Of a stretch of DNA of 64,000 nucleotides, positions 8,292-16,794 are shown piece after piece. Numbering within the stretch: the first letter of the stretch is position 1; every line of letters begins with the position of its first letter. The position numbers and the translations under genes were made by a program. The notes under the pieces are model-generated. The model made no database searches, had not been told where the DNA came from, and saw only the letters and a list, made by a program, of their open reading frames with translations. Origin of the DNA: Bog-159 sp035499555 (lineage in GTDB: Bacteria > Acidobacteriota > Terriglobia > Bryobacterales > Bryobacteraceae). The stretch spans positions 1 through 64,000 of the forward strand of contig DATJYO010000076.1 in NCBI GenBank assembly GCA_035499555.1. The letters run 5' to 3'.

Positions 8292-9452
8292 GTGTTTGGG
8301 CGTCGCGTTACGCTCTTCAATTTGTTCGGATTTGCGGTGCGGGTGGATGCTAGCTGGCTCATCATCGCCGTGCTCATTGCCTGGACACTGGCCCTGTCGT
8401 ACTTTCCCGCCCATTACCGGGGCCTGACCACCGGCGACTACTGGATGATGGGCATTGCCAGCGCCATCGGCCTGTTCGCCTCCATCGTGGTACATGAGTT
8501 TTCCCATTCGCTGGTGGCCCGCGGCCACGGCCTGCCGATGAAGGGCATTACCCTCTTCATCTTCGGCGGCGTTGCGGAAATGGGCGGCGAACCCCCCAAC
8601 GCGGGCACCGAATTCCTGATGGCCATTGCCGGCCCTATCGCCAGCGTGCTCCTCGGAGCGGCGTTCTATCTGGTGTACCTGGCCACCCGCGGTGTCTGGC
8701 CCGTCACGGTGACCGGAGTGCTCGGCTATCTCGGATTCATCAACATCATTCTGGCCGCGTTCAACCTGATCCCTGCCTTCCCTTTGGATGGCGGCCGCGT
8801 CCTGCGCTCCGCCCTCTGGCACTGGAAAGGCGATCTGCGCAGGGCTACTCGGACCGCCGCCGCCATCGGCGGAGGGTTCGGCATCGCGCTCATGCTTTTC
8901 GCCGTCTGGCAATGGATCGAAGGCGATTTCATCGGCGCCATGTGGTACTTCCTGATCGGTATGTTCGTACGCGGCGCCGCCCAGTCGTCCTACCAGCAGC
9001 TGGTGACCCGCATGGCTCTGGAAGGGGAGCCCGTCCGCCGCTTCATGAACCCGCACCCGATCGCGGTGCCCTCCAACATCTCGCTGCAGGACCTGGTGGA
9101 AGATTACGTCTACCGCTACCACCACAAGATGTTCCCGGTGCTGAACGCCGCCGATAGACTGGCAGGATGTGTTACTACCAACCAGGTGAAAGCCCTGCCG
9201 CGCGACGAGTGGAATCAGCATAGCGTGCAGGAAGTGCTTCGCCCCTGTTCGCCCGACAACACCGTGGCGCCGGATGCCGACGCCATGAAGGCGCTTTCCA
9301 AAATGAGCTCGTCCGGCCTGAGCCGGCTGATGGTCACCGAGGGAGACCGTCTGGTGGGCGTGATCTCGCTCAAGGACCTGCTCAATCTGCTGGCCGCCAA
9401 GGTCGATCTGGAAGGCGACAATTTCCCGCATCACCGGCTGGCGCATCCGTGA
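8292..9452 (+). CDS. M50 (site-2-type) intramembrane metalloprotease with CBS pair
   Basis: This is a membrane zinc protease of 386 residues of the S2P/SpoIVFB-like class that cleaves transmembrane substrates. The HExxH site is HEFSH (His68, Glu69, His72), and the third zinc ligand lies in FNLIPAFPLDGGRVL (Asp166). Five to six membrane segments precede a C-terminal pair of CBS domains (about residues 240-370), which usually bind adenosyl nucleotides. The start is GTG at 8292, preceded by GAGGAG about 9 nt upstream, giving the family-typical N-terminus FGRRVTLFNLFGFAVRVDAS. An ATG further upstream would overlap the divergent GNAT gene. The substrate is unknown. Confidence 0.88.
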   Translation: MFGRRVTLFNLFGFAVRVDASWLIIAVLIAWTLALSYFPAHYRGLTTGDYWMMGIASAIGLFASIVVHEFSHSLVARGHGLPMKGITLFIFGGVAEMGGEPPNAGTEFLMAIAGPIASVLLGAAFYLVYLATRGVWPVTVTGVLGYLGFINIILAAFNLIPAFPLDGGRVLRSALWHWKGDLRRATRTAAAIGGGFGIALMLFAVWQWIEGDFIGAMWYFLIGMFVRGAAQSSYQQLVTRMALEGEPVRRFMNPHPIAVPSNISLQDLVEDYVYRYHHKMFPVLNAADRLAGCVTTNQVKALPRDEWNQHSVQEVLRPCSPDNTVAPDADAMKALSKMSSSGLSRLMVTEGDRLVGVISLKDLLNLLAAKVDLEGDNFPHHRLAHP

Positions 9453-9520
9453 GCAGGTTCAGGCCGCCCGCTGATAAGAAACACCTTACAGCCCTCTCAT
9501 CGTCCTTGCTATGGCGGGCC

Positions 9521-11650
9521 TCAAGGGACGCCTGCCGCCGACTGCCTGGCCGCGAAGGGAATCTTCACCGTAACGGTGGTGCCTTGACCCGGCGCGCTTC
9601 GAATCTCGACGCTGCCTCCCACGAGCCGCGCCCGCTCTTTGATACTCAGCAGACCCAGACCGGGCCTGGTCTCCGCGCTGGCCGTATCCATGCCGGCGCC
9701 CCTATCGGAGACCGTAAGCCACAGGAATCCCTCCGCCGCACGAAGTTCCACTTGCGCCGCACCGGCGCCGGAATGCTTGGCCACGTTCTGCAAGGCTTCC
9801 TGGGTGATGCGAAAGACACACAGGGCGGTAGCCGGTGGAATGTCTTCGACGGCGCCGTCCGCGTGGAAGAACACATGAATGCGGGTGAGCGTCCCGAATT
9901 CGTTGCAAAATGCCCGCAGCGCGGCGGGGACACCCTGGTACTCCAGGATCGCCGGATGCAGCTCGTGTGACATGCGGCGGACACTATCGGCCAGTTGCAC
10001 CAGTTTCTGATGAATCCGGTCACTCTGATCGCGCGCTTCCGCCTGGTCCGGCAGGATGTGCCGCTTCAGATTGCCTACCGCGATACTCACCGCCGCAATC
10101 TGTTGGTTGAGGTCGTCGTGCAGCTCGCGCGCCAGGCGTTTGCGCTCGTCCTCGCGTGCGCCCATCAGCCGCGCGCTCAGAGTCTGGATCTCCCGTTCTT
10201 TGTGAATCCGCTCCAGCAGCTCGGATTGCAGTTTGGCATTGGCCTCCTGCAATTGTTCTTCGGCCCGCCGCCGGCCGGTGATGTCCACCATGGCGCCCGC
10301 GTAGCCCAGAAACTGGCCCGTGGGTGAAAATCGCGGGACGACCTCCGCGGATACCGTTCGATATGCGCCGTCGAAACGGCGGACCCTGAATTCGTCGGTG
10401 TATCCGCGCGCTTCCGCCAAGGCCTGCAGATAGGTCGCGCGCACGCGGCTGGCGTCGTCCGGATGCAGATAATCGGTCCAGGAAGCGGACAGGCTCTGCC
10501 GGTCGGTACCCAGGAATTCCTGCAAAGGCTGGTTGATGAAGAAATCCTCTTCGCCGGACCCGGCCATCCAGAGGTACGCGGGCGTATCGTTGGCCACCGC
10601 GTAAAACCGGGCTTCCCGATCGCGGTGGATCCGGGCCTGTTGACCCTTCCAAATGAGTAAGGCGCCGGCGCCACTGACCAGCCCGATCAGCAGGGTAATC
10701 AGCGCCATCTCCCAGCCCAGACGCCGCATGGGTGCGTCCACCTCTGCGATCTGCATCTTGCAGATCAACAGCCAGGGCGAGTCGGGTATCCGGCGAAAGG
10801 TGCCCACCGACGGAATGCCGCGATAATCCGCGCCCTTGAGCGACCACCCGGATTCCAGGACCGCATCCGGCGGTAGCTTCAGAACTCTTGGCCGGCGGGA
10901 AAAGCTCGCCGCTCCCGGATGACGCGCACCGGTGAGGGATACAGCCTCGCTGCCCTCCAGGCGCAGCAACTCGCACTCGGCCGTCCGGCTGGAACCCGGC
11001 CAAGCCTCCACGTGGGGATACAGAAACAGCGACGGATCGATATCCAGAATGAAGGCGCCCAAACCATGCACCGGAACGGTGAGACACATGAGCGGCTTCC
11101 GCGCGCGCGTTTCCACGGTGAGATCCGAGAGAACCACGTCGTTGATCCGGTCTGCCCGGCGCACCAGCTTGCGGCGGGCGCCCTGATCAAACTCTTCGCT
11201 GCCGGGGCGATCCTCGTGCAGCCTCACCCGCGCGTTGCCGTCCAGGTCGGCTAGAGTTACGTCCGTGTACTGGAACGTCGCGGACAGCCGGCGCATCAGG
11301 TCCAGGATCTCCACCCGATCGCCCTCAGCGACGGCCCGCGACGACAGGGCGCGCCGCGCAGTCCGCATCACGGGCAGTGACATCACCACCTGCCCATCGC
11401 CGATTCGCTCGCGGCGCCATGCGGACACCTGCGTGGCCTTGCCCGCGGCCACCGCAAACGTCTCGCGCAAGGCCGCCGCCTCGGTCTCGTTCTTTTGCAC
11501 CTTGTAGTACCACCACACGGCCGCGACCAGCGCCAGGCACAGGAAGGCCAGCGAGACGATCAGAATCCGCCGCAGCCGCCCGAGCACGTCGCTGCCGGCG
11601 GAAGAGCCCGGTGCTGCTTCGTTCTTCCGGCCCAGGCGCAAGGGTGTCAC
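9521..11650 (-). CDS. NarL-family sensor histidine kinase with extracytoplasmic sensor and PAS domain
   Basis: This is a membrane sensor kinase of 709 residues. TM1 (about residues 29-49) and TM2 (about 312-332) enclose an extracytoplasmic sensor region of about 260 residues. A PAS/PAC domain follows (about 345-470; RRFDGAYRTVSAEVV), then a HisKA_3 dimerisation domain with phospho-acceptor His511 in ERKRLARELHDDLNQQ. The C-terminus is an HATPase_c domain with the G boxes DRGAGMD and GLGLLSIKERARLVGG. Its start codon overlaps the stop of the upstream NarL-type regulator by 4 nt, so the two are translationally coupled. The ligand is not known. Confidence 0.9.
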   Translation of the reverse strand: MTPLRLGRKNEAAPGSSAGSDVLGRLRRILIVSLAFLCLALVAAVWWYYKVQKNETEAAALRETFAVAAGKATQVSAWRRERIGDGQVVMSLPVMRTARRALSSRAVAEGDRVEILDLMRRLSATFQYTDVTLADLDGNARVRLHEDRPGSEEFDQGARRKLVRRADRINDVVLSDLTVETRARKPLMCLTVPVHGLGAFILDIDPSLFLYPHVEAWPGSSRTAECELLRLEGSEAVSLTGARHPGAASFSRRPRVLKLPPDAVLESGWSLKGADYRGIPSVGTFRRIPDSPWLLICKMQIAEVDAPMRRLGWEMALITLLIGLVSGAGALLIWKGQQARIHRDREARFYAVANDTPAYLWMAGSGEEDFFINQPLQEFLGTDRQSLSASWTDYLHPDDASRVRATYLQALAEARGYTDEFRVRRFDGAYRTVSAEVVPRFSPTGQFLGYAGAMVDITGRRRAEEQLQEANAKLQSELLERIHKEREIQTLSARLMGAREDERKRLARELHDDLNQQIAAVSIAVGNLKRHILPDQAEARDQSDRIHQKLVQLADSVRRMSHELHPAILEYQGVPAALRAFCNEFGTLTRIHVFFHADGAVEDIPPATALCVFRITQEALQNVAKHSGAGAAQVELRAAEGFLWLTVSDRGAGMDTASAETRPGLGLLSIKERARLVGGSVEIRSAPGQGTTVTVKIPFAARQSAAGVP

Positions 11651-12288
11651 TCTCCGATCAGTTTCAGCCGTATGGCGTATTGCACAAGTTCTGCGGTGGT
11701 CTGCACACCCAATGCTTGCATGATCTCGTATTTGTGAGATTCGGCGGTGCGCGGCGAGATATGCAGAATGGCGGCGACTTCCTTCATGGTGCGCCCTTCC
11801 GCCACCAATTGCAGGACCTCGCGCTGGCGCGGCGTCAGGACGCCGCCATCCTCGCGGGGATTCCCGCCAGCCTCGATCAGGAGGGTGATCAGGTCCTTGG
11901 CTAGCAGCGTGGTCACGTAGGATCTTCCGCGCGCGACCTCCTGGATCGCGTTGATGAGTTCCTCACCGGGTGAGACTTTGAGGAGATAGCCGGAAACACC
12001 GGCGCGAAATGCCTCCGCGGCCAGGTGGGTGTCGCGGTGCATGGTGAGGACGATCACTTTGGCATCCGGCCGCCGCGCCCGGATCTGGCGGATGGCTTCC
12101 AGGCCGTTCATGAGCGGCATGGAGACGTCGGTCACGATCACGTCGGGCCGCAGTGTCTCCGCGGCTTCGAGCAGGGCTCGCCCGTCGTGCACCACTCCGA
12201 CCAGGTCGAAAGTGTCTTTCAACAGGGCCTGCAAGCCTTCCGCGACGACCGCATGGTCGTCGGCCAGTAACACGCTAGTCCTGGGCAT
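11647..12288 (-). CDS. NarL/LuxR-type response regulator
   Basis: This is a two-component response regulator of 213 residues. The receiver domain (1-120) has the acidic pair DD at 10-11, phospho-acceptor Asp54 in IVTDVSMP and the conserved Lys in YLLKVSP. A LuxR-type helix-turn-helix (about 145-205; LTPRQREVLQLVAEG, ISPRTAESHKYEIM) binds DNA. The start at 12288 is preferred to a TTG 42 nt upstream, because it gives the standard receiver N-terminus and is preceded by GTGAAGG. A TATAAT (12316-12321, minus strand) lies about 28 nt upstream without a clear -35 box. It is coupled to the kinase gene and is the likely cognate partner. Confidence 0.9.
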   Translation of the reverse strand: MPRTSVLLADDHAVVAEGLQALLKDTFDLVGVVHDGRALLEAAETLRPDVIVTDVSMPLMNGLEAIRQIRARRPDAKVIVLTMHRDTHLAAEAFRAGVSGYLLKVSPGEELINAIQEVARGRSYVTTLLAKDLITLLIEAGGNPREDGGVLTPRQREVLQLVAEGRTMKEVAAILHISPRTAESHKYEIMQALGVQTTAELVQYAIRLKLIGE

Positions 12289-12359
12289 AGCCTTCACCCA
12301 CGGTTGTATAGAAAGATTATAGCGAGGCAATTTGAGGCCGGCCGTTATTTACGTAGAAA

Positions 12360-12824
12360 TTATAATCGGGTGTCACTCTGCCCTTTGTCCAGCACTCCGG
12401 ACGAAAGGTACCGGCCACCGGCCAGCACGGCACGGACCGCCGGTATAAGTTCGTTGCCGGCGTCCTCCTTCAAGACATAGCCTTGTATACCCTGCCGCAA
12501 GGCGTGCCGGACCACGGGCGCATCGCTGCACATGGTCAGCACCACGACCGCGTGGCAATAGCCGTTTCGTAGGATCTCCGCCCCACACTCGATTCCGTTC
12601 GGCCCGGGCATCCAGATGTCGCAAACAACAGCATCCGGCCGCAACTTAGCCGCGGCCGCAACCAGCTCTTCGCCGTCCTTTACCGTGCCCACGAGCTCGA
12701 AATCAGGAATCAGCAAAGCGCGGATCTCCTCCAGGACTTCCTGGTGATCGTCGGCCACCACCAGCCGGTATCGCCGGGAGTCGTTCCGGTCTTCACCTGA
12801 TGGCAAGGTGGGCAGAGCAGCCAT
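12360..12824 (-). CDS. Receiver-only response regulator
   Basis: This protein of 154 residues consists of a single CheY-like receiver domain: acidic residues VADDH near 23-27, phospho-acceptor Asp69 in VVCDIWMPGPNG, Thr in VVLTMCSD and Lys in GYVLKEDAG. It has no DNA-binding or enzymatic output domain; the C-terminus ends soon after the receiver with a short tail. It lies 71 nt upstream of the NarL-type regulator on the same strand, so it may share input from the same kinase, for instance as a phosphate sink or an adaptor. That role is inference. Confidence 0.85.
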   Translation of the reverse strand: MAALPTLPSGEDRNDSRRYRLVVADDHQEVLEEIRALLIPDFELVGTVKDGEELVAAAAKLRPDAVVCDIWMPGPNGIECGAEILRNGYCHAVVVLTMCSDAPVVRHALRQGIQGYVLKEDAGNELIPAVRAVLAGGRYLSSGVLDKGQSDTRL

Positions 12825-12861
12825 TCCAAATTCTTAACTCTCCTGGGCGTGCGCGCGGTAT

Positions 12862-12875
12862 CCGTAAATTTACGG
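12862..12875. promoter_or_regulatory. Perfect 14-bp palindrome upstream of receiver-only gene
   Basis: CCGTAAATTTACGG equals its own reverse complement. It is centred about 45 nt upstream of the receiver-only protein's start (minus strand), in the 223-nt gap before the next plus-strand gene. It is a plausible dimeric operator; the binding protein is unknown. Confidence 0.4.
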
Positions 12876-12905
12876 GGGCCCATACCGCTGAAACCTGCAA
12901 ACGGC

Positions 12906-12980
12906 GTGTATTCGAGAAGGCCCGCACTGCGTATTCGCGAACCCGGAACTCCGAATAATTACGGATGGCGTATTCCAGGA
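12906..12980. repeat. Three short direct repeats with core G(C/T)GTATTC
   Basis: Similar 13-mers begin at 12906 (GTGTATTCGAGAA), 12929 (GCGTATTCGCGAA) and 12968 (GCGTATTCCAGGA), all in one orientation in the intergenic gap. The spacings are 23 and 39 nt. They may be binding sites, but could also be chance in a short region. Confidence 0.3.
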
Positions 12981-13047
12981 GCCTGTACCACAATCAATTC
13001 ATATGATCTTTGGGCGTCTCGGCGCCCGCTGATCCTGGAGTGAAGAT

Positions 13048-13518
13048 GTGCAGACGTATCGGAATAGCAGCAGTGCACGCCGCAGGCTGCCCGTTGAGGG
13101 CCAGATGACCTCGGGAGACCTGCCATATAGTGAACTCGTAAGGGCCGCCGTATCCAAGATCCCGTCGGTTTTCGGCCGGTTGAGCTACGTCGCCTCCTTT
13201 CGTGACGCCGGCACCGGCTTGTACACGCACGGTGACGAACCCGGAACCCCGGAAGCCCGCGAGACTGACGAAGTGCTGCTGAAGGCTCACCAGGAGGTGT
13301 TCAATGCCTGGCTGTGCCTCAGCCTGGAGGAACAGGCGGCGGACCTGGCCGAGTACCTCTGGAAGCTTCTTCCCGACCAGGGGCAGCCATTACGAAAGTG
13401 GATGCAGGAGGTTCCCTATCTGCAGTTGATCCCCCGCGGGGCTCTGCCAGCGCAGCAACAGTTGTTCCGCTCAGACCTGGAACTGGTCCTGAGAATCTTC
13501 CACGATCAAGCCTCGTAA
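13048..13518 (+). CDS. Hypothetical protein
   Basis: I do not recognise this protein of 156 residues. It is mostly helical, with no signal peptide, no membrane segment and no cysteine pairs. Visible features are an Arg-rich N-terminus, a central FNAWLCLSLEEQAADLAEYL helix and a C-terminal amphipathic stretch. GTG 13048 has a GGAG 7 nt upstream; the alternative ATG 13105 has GAGGG 4 nt upstream and would remove a low-complexity N-terminus. It stands alone between the two-component genes and a PadR/ADOP cassette. Codon use matches its neighbours, so it is probably a real gene. Confidence 0.55.
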   Translation: MQTYRNSSSARRRLPVEGQMTSGDLPYSELVRAAVSKIPSVFGRLSYVASFRDAGTGLYTHGDEPGTPEARETDEVLLKAHQEVFNAWLCLSLEEQAADLAEYLWKLLPDQGQPLRKWMQEVPYLQLIPRGALPAQQQLFRSDLELVLRIFHDQAS

Positions 13519-13576
13519 CCTATTGATCCACCCTCCAAGCACGCCCTGCGCGGGCGGAGGACTGCCGCTTGACTCC

Positions 13577-13619
13577 TTGTCGATAGTCGAGGTATATTGT
13601 CGATAATCATGGTATCGAC
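13577..13619. promoter_or_regulatory. PadR-proximal operator candidate: 20-bp-period direct repeat plus inverted repeat
   Basis: Two 19-mers, at 13577-13595 and 13597-13615, differ at three positions (TTGTCGATAGTCGAGGTAT and TTGTCGATAATCATGGTAT). Their 20-bp period places both on the same face of the helix. The second copy forms a perfect inverted repeat GTCGATA-7 nt-TATCGAC (13599-13619) ending 5 nt before the padR-like start codon. Autoregulation by the adjacent PadR protein is the natural inference. Confidence 0.55.
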
Positions 13620-13624
13620 CGCCT

Positions 13625-13954
13625 ATGCCCAAACCATCGGACTTGCTGCAAGGAACACTCGATTTATTGATTCTCAAGACCGTCGCCCGTAAGCCCCTGC
13701 ATGGTTGGGGTATCGCGAAGCGGATACAAACGCTATCGGGCGACACGCTGTCCGTGGGCCAGGGATCCCTGTATCCGGCGCTGCACCGGCTCGAAAATCA
13801 GGGCTGGATCCGCGCGGACTGGGAGGAGTCGGATCTGGGGCGTCCGGCGAAGGTCTATGCCCTGACCGCGGAAGGCCGGAAACAACTGGAGCGCGAACTC
13901 AAGAGTTGGAACCGCCTCTCTTCCGCCGTCCACCTTCTTATCCAAAACGCCTGA
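13625..13954 (+). CDS. PadR-family transcriptional regulator
   Basis: This is a winged-helix repressor of 109 residues. The PadR core is clear: LLQGTLDLLILKTVARKPLHGWGIAKRI, then the wing SVGQGSLYPALHRLENQGWI and RPAKVYALTAEGRKQLE. The short form without a large C-terminal dimerisation domain is the type found next to ADOP permeases in Acidobacteriota. It is followed 12 nt later by the permease gene, which it probably controls. A repeat-rich operator candidate ends 5 nt upstream of its start. The ligand is unknown. Confidence 0.9.
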   Translation: MPKPSDLLQGTLDLLILKTVARKPLHGWGIAKRIQTLSGDTLSVGQGSLYPALHRLENQGWIRADWEESDLGRPAKVYALTAEGRKQLERELKSWNRLSSAVHLLIQNA

Positions 13955-13966
13955 ACCGGGAGACTT

Positions 13967-16627
13967 ATGCGGACGATTCGGATTATCAAACGGCGTGTCC
14001 ATTCGTTGTTCCATCGGTCCCGTGCCGATGCGGAACTCGAATCCGAGATTGAGATCCATATCCAGCAACTCACGAATGAAGCCTTGGCGGCGGGTGTGAC
14101 GGAGGCTGAAGCCCGGGCCACGGCTTTGCGGGAATTTGGGCCGGTCAACCAAATCAAAGACCAGTGCCGCGAAGCCCGCCGCGTGAGCTGGATTCAAGAT
14201 GCCGTCCAGGACTTACGCCACGGGGTTCGGGTGTTGCGCGAGTCGTCCGGTTTCACCGCCGTCGCCATATTGACTCTGGCCCTGGGCATCGGCGCCAACA
14301 CCGCGATTTTCAGCATTGTGCATACGGTGCTATTGCGGTCTTTTCCGTATCCCGATCCCGATCAACTCGTACTGATGTTCAATGTGCCCCTGAAACGGCC
14401 GGACGCGCTGTCCGGTATCTCTTACAGGGACTTCCGCAAGTGCCGCGACCAGAACCAAGTGTTCAGCGAGATCGCGGGCAATACATTTCATCAGCTCACA
14501 TTGACCGGTAACGGCGAACCATCCACCGTGAATACCGCGGATGTGACACCAGAGCTATTTACTCTGCTGAAGGTAAGGCCTCTGGCGGGCCGCACGTTGC
14601 TGCCCGCGGACGGCAAACCAGGCGCGGCGGCAGTGGCCGTTATCAGCGAGAATCTCTGGCGTAGCCGCTTCGGCTCCAATCCGGGCCTCGTGGGCCAATC
14701 GATCGAACTGGACATGCGCGCATTCACGGTGGTCGGAATCCTGCCGGCGAGCTTTCGTTATCCCGACGGCGCCCCCCGGCAGGACGTGTGGGTTTCAGTT
14801 CTGCAGGACCCGCTCTTCGGACCTCTGACGTCGCGGCCCGGCGTGCGCCTGTTGGGCTTGATCGGCCGGCTCAAGCCGGACGTTTCCCTGGCGAAAGCTC
14901 AGAGCGAGATGGACACCCTCGGCGTACGGCTCGCGCAGGAGTTTCCCGCGGAAGACTCCGGATTCACGATCCGGATTCAGCCCTACCGTGAGGCAGTGGT
15001 TAGCAACTTGAAACCCGCGCTGCTTATTTTGCTGGGCGCGGTCGGCCTGCTCCTGCTGATGGCCTGCGCCAATATTGCGAACCTGCTTCTGTCTCAGGCC
15101 ACTTCGCGCGCGAGGGAGATTGCCGTCCGCATCGCGCTGGGGGCGTCGCATGCCCGCATTGTCCGGCAACTGCTGACCGAGAGCGCGCTGCTGGGGTTAC
15201 TCGGTGGGGTTACCGGTGTGCTTTTGGCGGTATACGCGGTCTGGAGCCTCCAGCGTTTCCTGCCGGCAGAGATAGTCCGGATCAGTGCGATTCATGTTTC
15301 CAGCCCGGTCCTGGGGTTCGCGCTAGGGTTGTCGCTGGCCGCGGCACTGGCGTTCGGGCTGGCCCCCGCGCTCCTCTCCACTCCTTCCAACCTGCAGACG
15401 AACCTCAAAGAGGGCGGCGAGCGCACCGGCCGGCGCGGCGGGCAGCGGTTACGGAGTTTTCTGGCGATCGCGGAGATTTCCCTGGCCATGGTACTGCTGG
15501 TTGCAGGGGGCCTCCTGATCCGCAGCTTTGCGCTGGTCACGTCGGCCCATCCGGGCTTCGATCCGAATCATGTTACGGAAGCCGAGGTTTCGCTTCCGCA
15601 ATTTCAATACTCGACGCCGCGGCAATGGACGGCGTTCTGCAACGAGTTGCTGGCGCGTATCCACGCGCAGCCTGGTTTTGAGAATTCCGCTCTGGCGGCT
15701 CCGCTGCCGGAGGACCAGCAAGGGCAAGCCACTTTCGCATTCACCATCGTGGGGAATCCGCCGCCCCCTCCCGGGAAATCTACGACGGCCGATTACGCCA
15801 CCGTGAGTCCGGATTATTTTCGGGTGATGCGAATTCCGCTGCTGCGCGGCCGGTTCTTCTCGGACCAGGACTCGCCATCCAATCCCAACGTAGCGATCAT
15901 CAGCGAAACGCTGGCGCGCCGTTACTTTGCGGACGAGGATCCGATCGGAAGGCAAATGAGATTCGGATTCCCGCCCAACAGCAATGTCGCACGCGAAATC
16001 GTCGGCATCGTCGGCGACGTGCGGGATGTGGCGCTCAGCCAAAAACCCGGCCCGATGATGTACGTACCCTTCGCACAAGCGCCTCTTTATGGCGGAGAGA
16101 TCGTGGTCAGAAGCTCGTTGAACACGTCGAGCGTGGCCGCCGCCATTCGCCAGGCGGTTCGCGCCATCGACAGGAACCTTCCCGTGACGGATGTCAGATC
16201 CTTTCCGGATGCGCTCGGCCAATCCATCTCGCGGGAACGATTTCGCACTTTTCTGCTGGGTTCGTTCAGCGTAATGGCTCTAGTGCTCGCCGCGGTCGGA
16301 ATCTTCGGCGTGATTTCGTATTCGGCCTCGCAGCGTACGCAGGAGATCGGGATACGCATGGCCCTCGGGGCCAGGCAGCCCGATGTTTTGCGGCTGATTC
16401 TGGGCCAAGGCGCGAAGCTTGCCGTAGTTGGCCTGGGCATCGGCATCCTCTGCGCATTGCTGTTCACGCGGTTGATCGCCAGCCTGCTCTATGGCATCTC
16501 GGCAACCGATCCGCTGACGTTTGGCGTGGTGGCCCTCATTCTTCTGGGCGTGGCCGTGGCCGCCTGTTACATCCCCGCGCGCCGTGCCATGCGAGTCGAT
16601 CCAATGGCCGCCCTGAGGCACCAATAA
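13967..16627 (+). CDS. ADOP-type duplicated ABC permease (MacB/FtsX family)
   Basis: This is an inner-membrane protein of 886 residues. A cytoplasmic permease-prefix helix (FHRSRADAELESEIEIHIQ) is followed by two tandem MacB_PCD plus FtsX units. Membrane segments occur near residues 90-115, 345-370, 395-425, 440-470, 505-525, 760-790, 815-840 and 850-870. It is the orphan form: no ABC ATPase gene is adjacent, so it must borrow an ATPase, or act without one as a mechanotransmission-type permease. Cargo is unknown; relatives act in lipoprotein, peptide or drug export. The upstream PadR gene (12 nt gap) is its likely regulator. It is a distant relative of the permease at 19.4-22.1 kb. Confidence 0.9.
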   Translation: MRTIRIIKRRVHSLFHRSRADAELESEIEIHIQQLTNEALAAGVTEAEARATALREFGPVNQIKDQCREARRVSWIQDAVQDLRHGVRVLRESSGFTAVAILTLALGIGANTAIFSIVHTVLLRSFPYPDPDQLVLMFNVPLKRPDALSGISYRDFRKCRDQNQVFSEIAGNTFHQLTLTGNGEPSTVNTADVTPELFTLLKVRPLAGRTLLPADGKPGAAAVAVISENLWRSRFGSNPGLVGQSIELDMRAFTVVGILPASFRYPDGAPRQDVWVSVLQDPLFGPLTSRPGVRLLGLIGRLKPDVSLAKAQSEMDTLGVRLAQEFPAEDSGFTIRIQPYREAVVSNLKPALLILLGAVGLLLLMACANIANLLLSQATSRAREIAVRIALGASHARIVRQLLTESALLGLLGGVTGVLLAVYAVWSLQRFLPAEIVRISAIHVSSPVLGFALGLSLAAALAFGLAPALLSTPSNLQTNLKEGGERTGRRGGQRLRSFLAIAEISLAMVLLVAGGLLIRSFALVTSAHPGFDPNHVTEAEVSLPQFQYSTPRQWTAFCNELLARIHAQPGFENSALAAPLPEDQQGQATFAFTIVGNPPPPPGKSTTADYATVSPDYFRVMRIPLLRGRFFSDQDSPSNPNVAIISETLARRYFADEDPIGRQMRFGFPPNSNVAREIVGIVGDVRDVALSQKPGPMMYVPFAQAPLYGGEIVVRSSLNTSSVAAAIRQAVRAIDRNLPVTDVRSFPDALGQSISRERFRTFLLGSFSVMALVLAAVGIFGVISYSASQRTQEIGIRMALGARQPDVLRLILGQGAKLAVVGLGIGILCALLFTRLIASLLYGISATDPLTFGVVALILLGVAVAACYIPARRAMRVDPMAALRHQ

Positions 16628-16743
16628 TCAGAGCGCTCCGCAGGTTAGCCATCGAACCAGCGCCAAGCGCAGGCGATTCCCGGCGTGCGCGAAATCATGG
16701 CCGGTCAACCGGGCGCGCTGACCGGGATCGCCGCGATCTCATA

Positions 16744-16766
16744 GGATGTACGCATCCGTTTATAAT
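16744..16766 (+). promoter_or_regulatory. Candidate promoter of the DUF47-pit operon with internal inverted repeat
   Basis: A perfect TATAAT at 16761-16766 lies 28 nt upstream of the ATG. Just upstream is the inverted repeat GGATG-TACG-CATCC (16744-16757), which lies in the spacer where a repressor could act. The -35 hexamer at the right spacing (CTCATA) is poor, so confidence is modest. Confidence 0.35.
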
Positions 16767-16794
16767 TGACTTTCGAATCGTTGCGATTTCTCTA

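Noticed and set aside
8199..9446. Long minus-strand extension upstream of the GNAT gene
   Set aside because: It is antisense to the M50 protease, has no recognisable domain, and the protein similarity begins only at MAARLEPS (8198).
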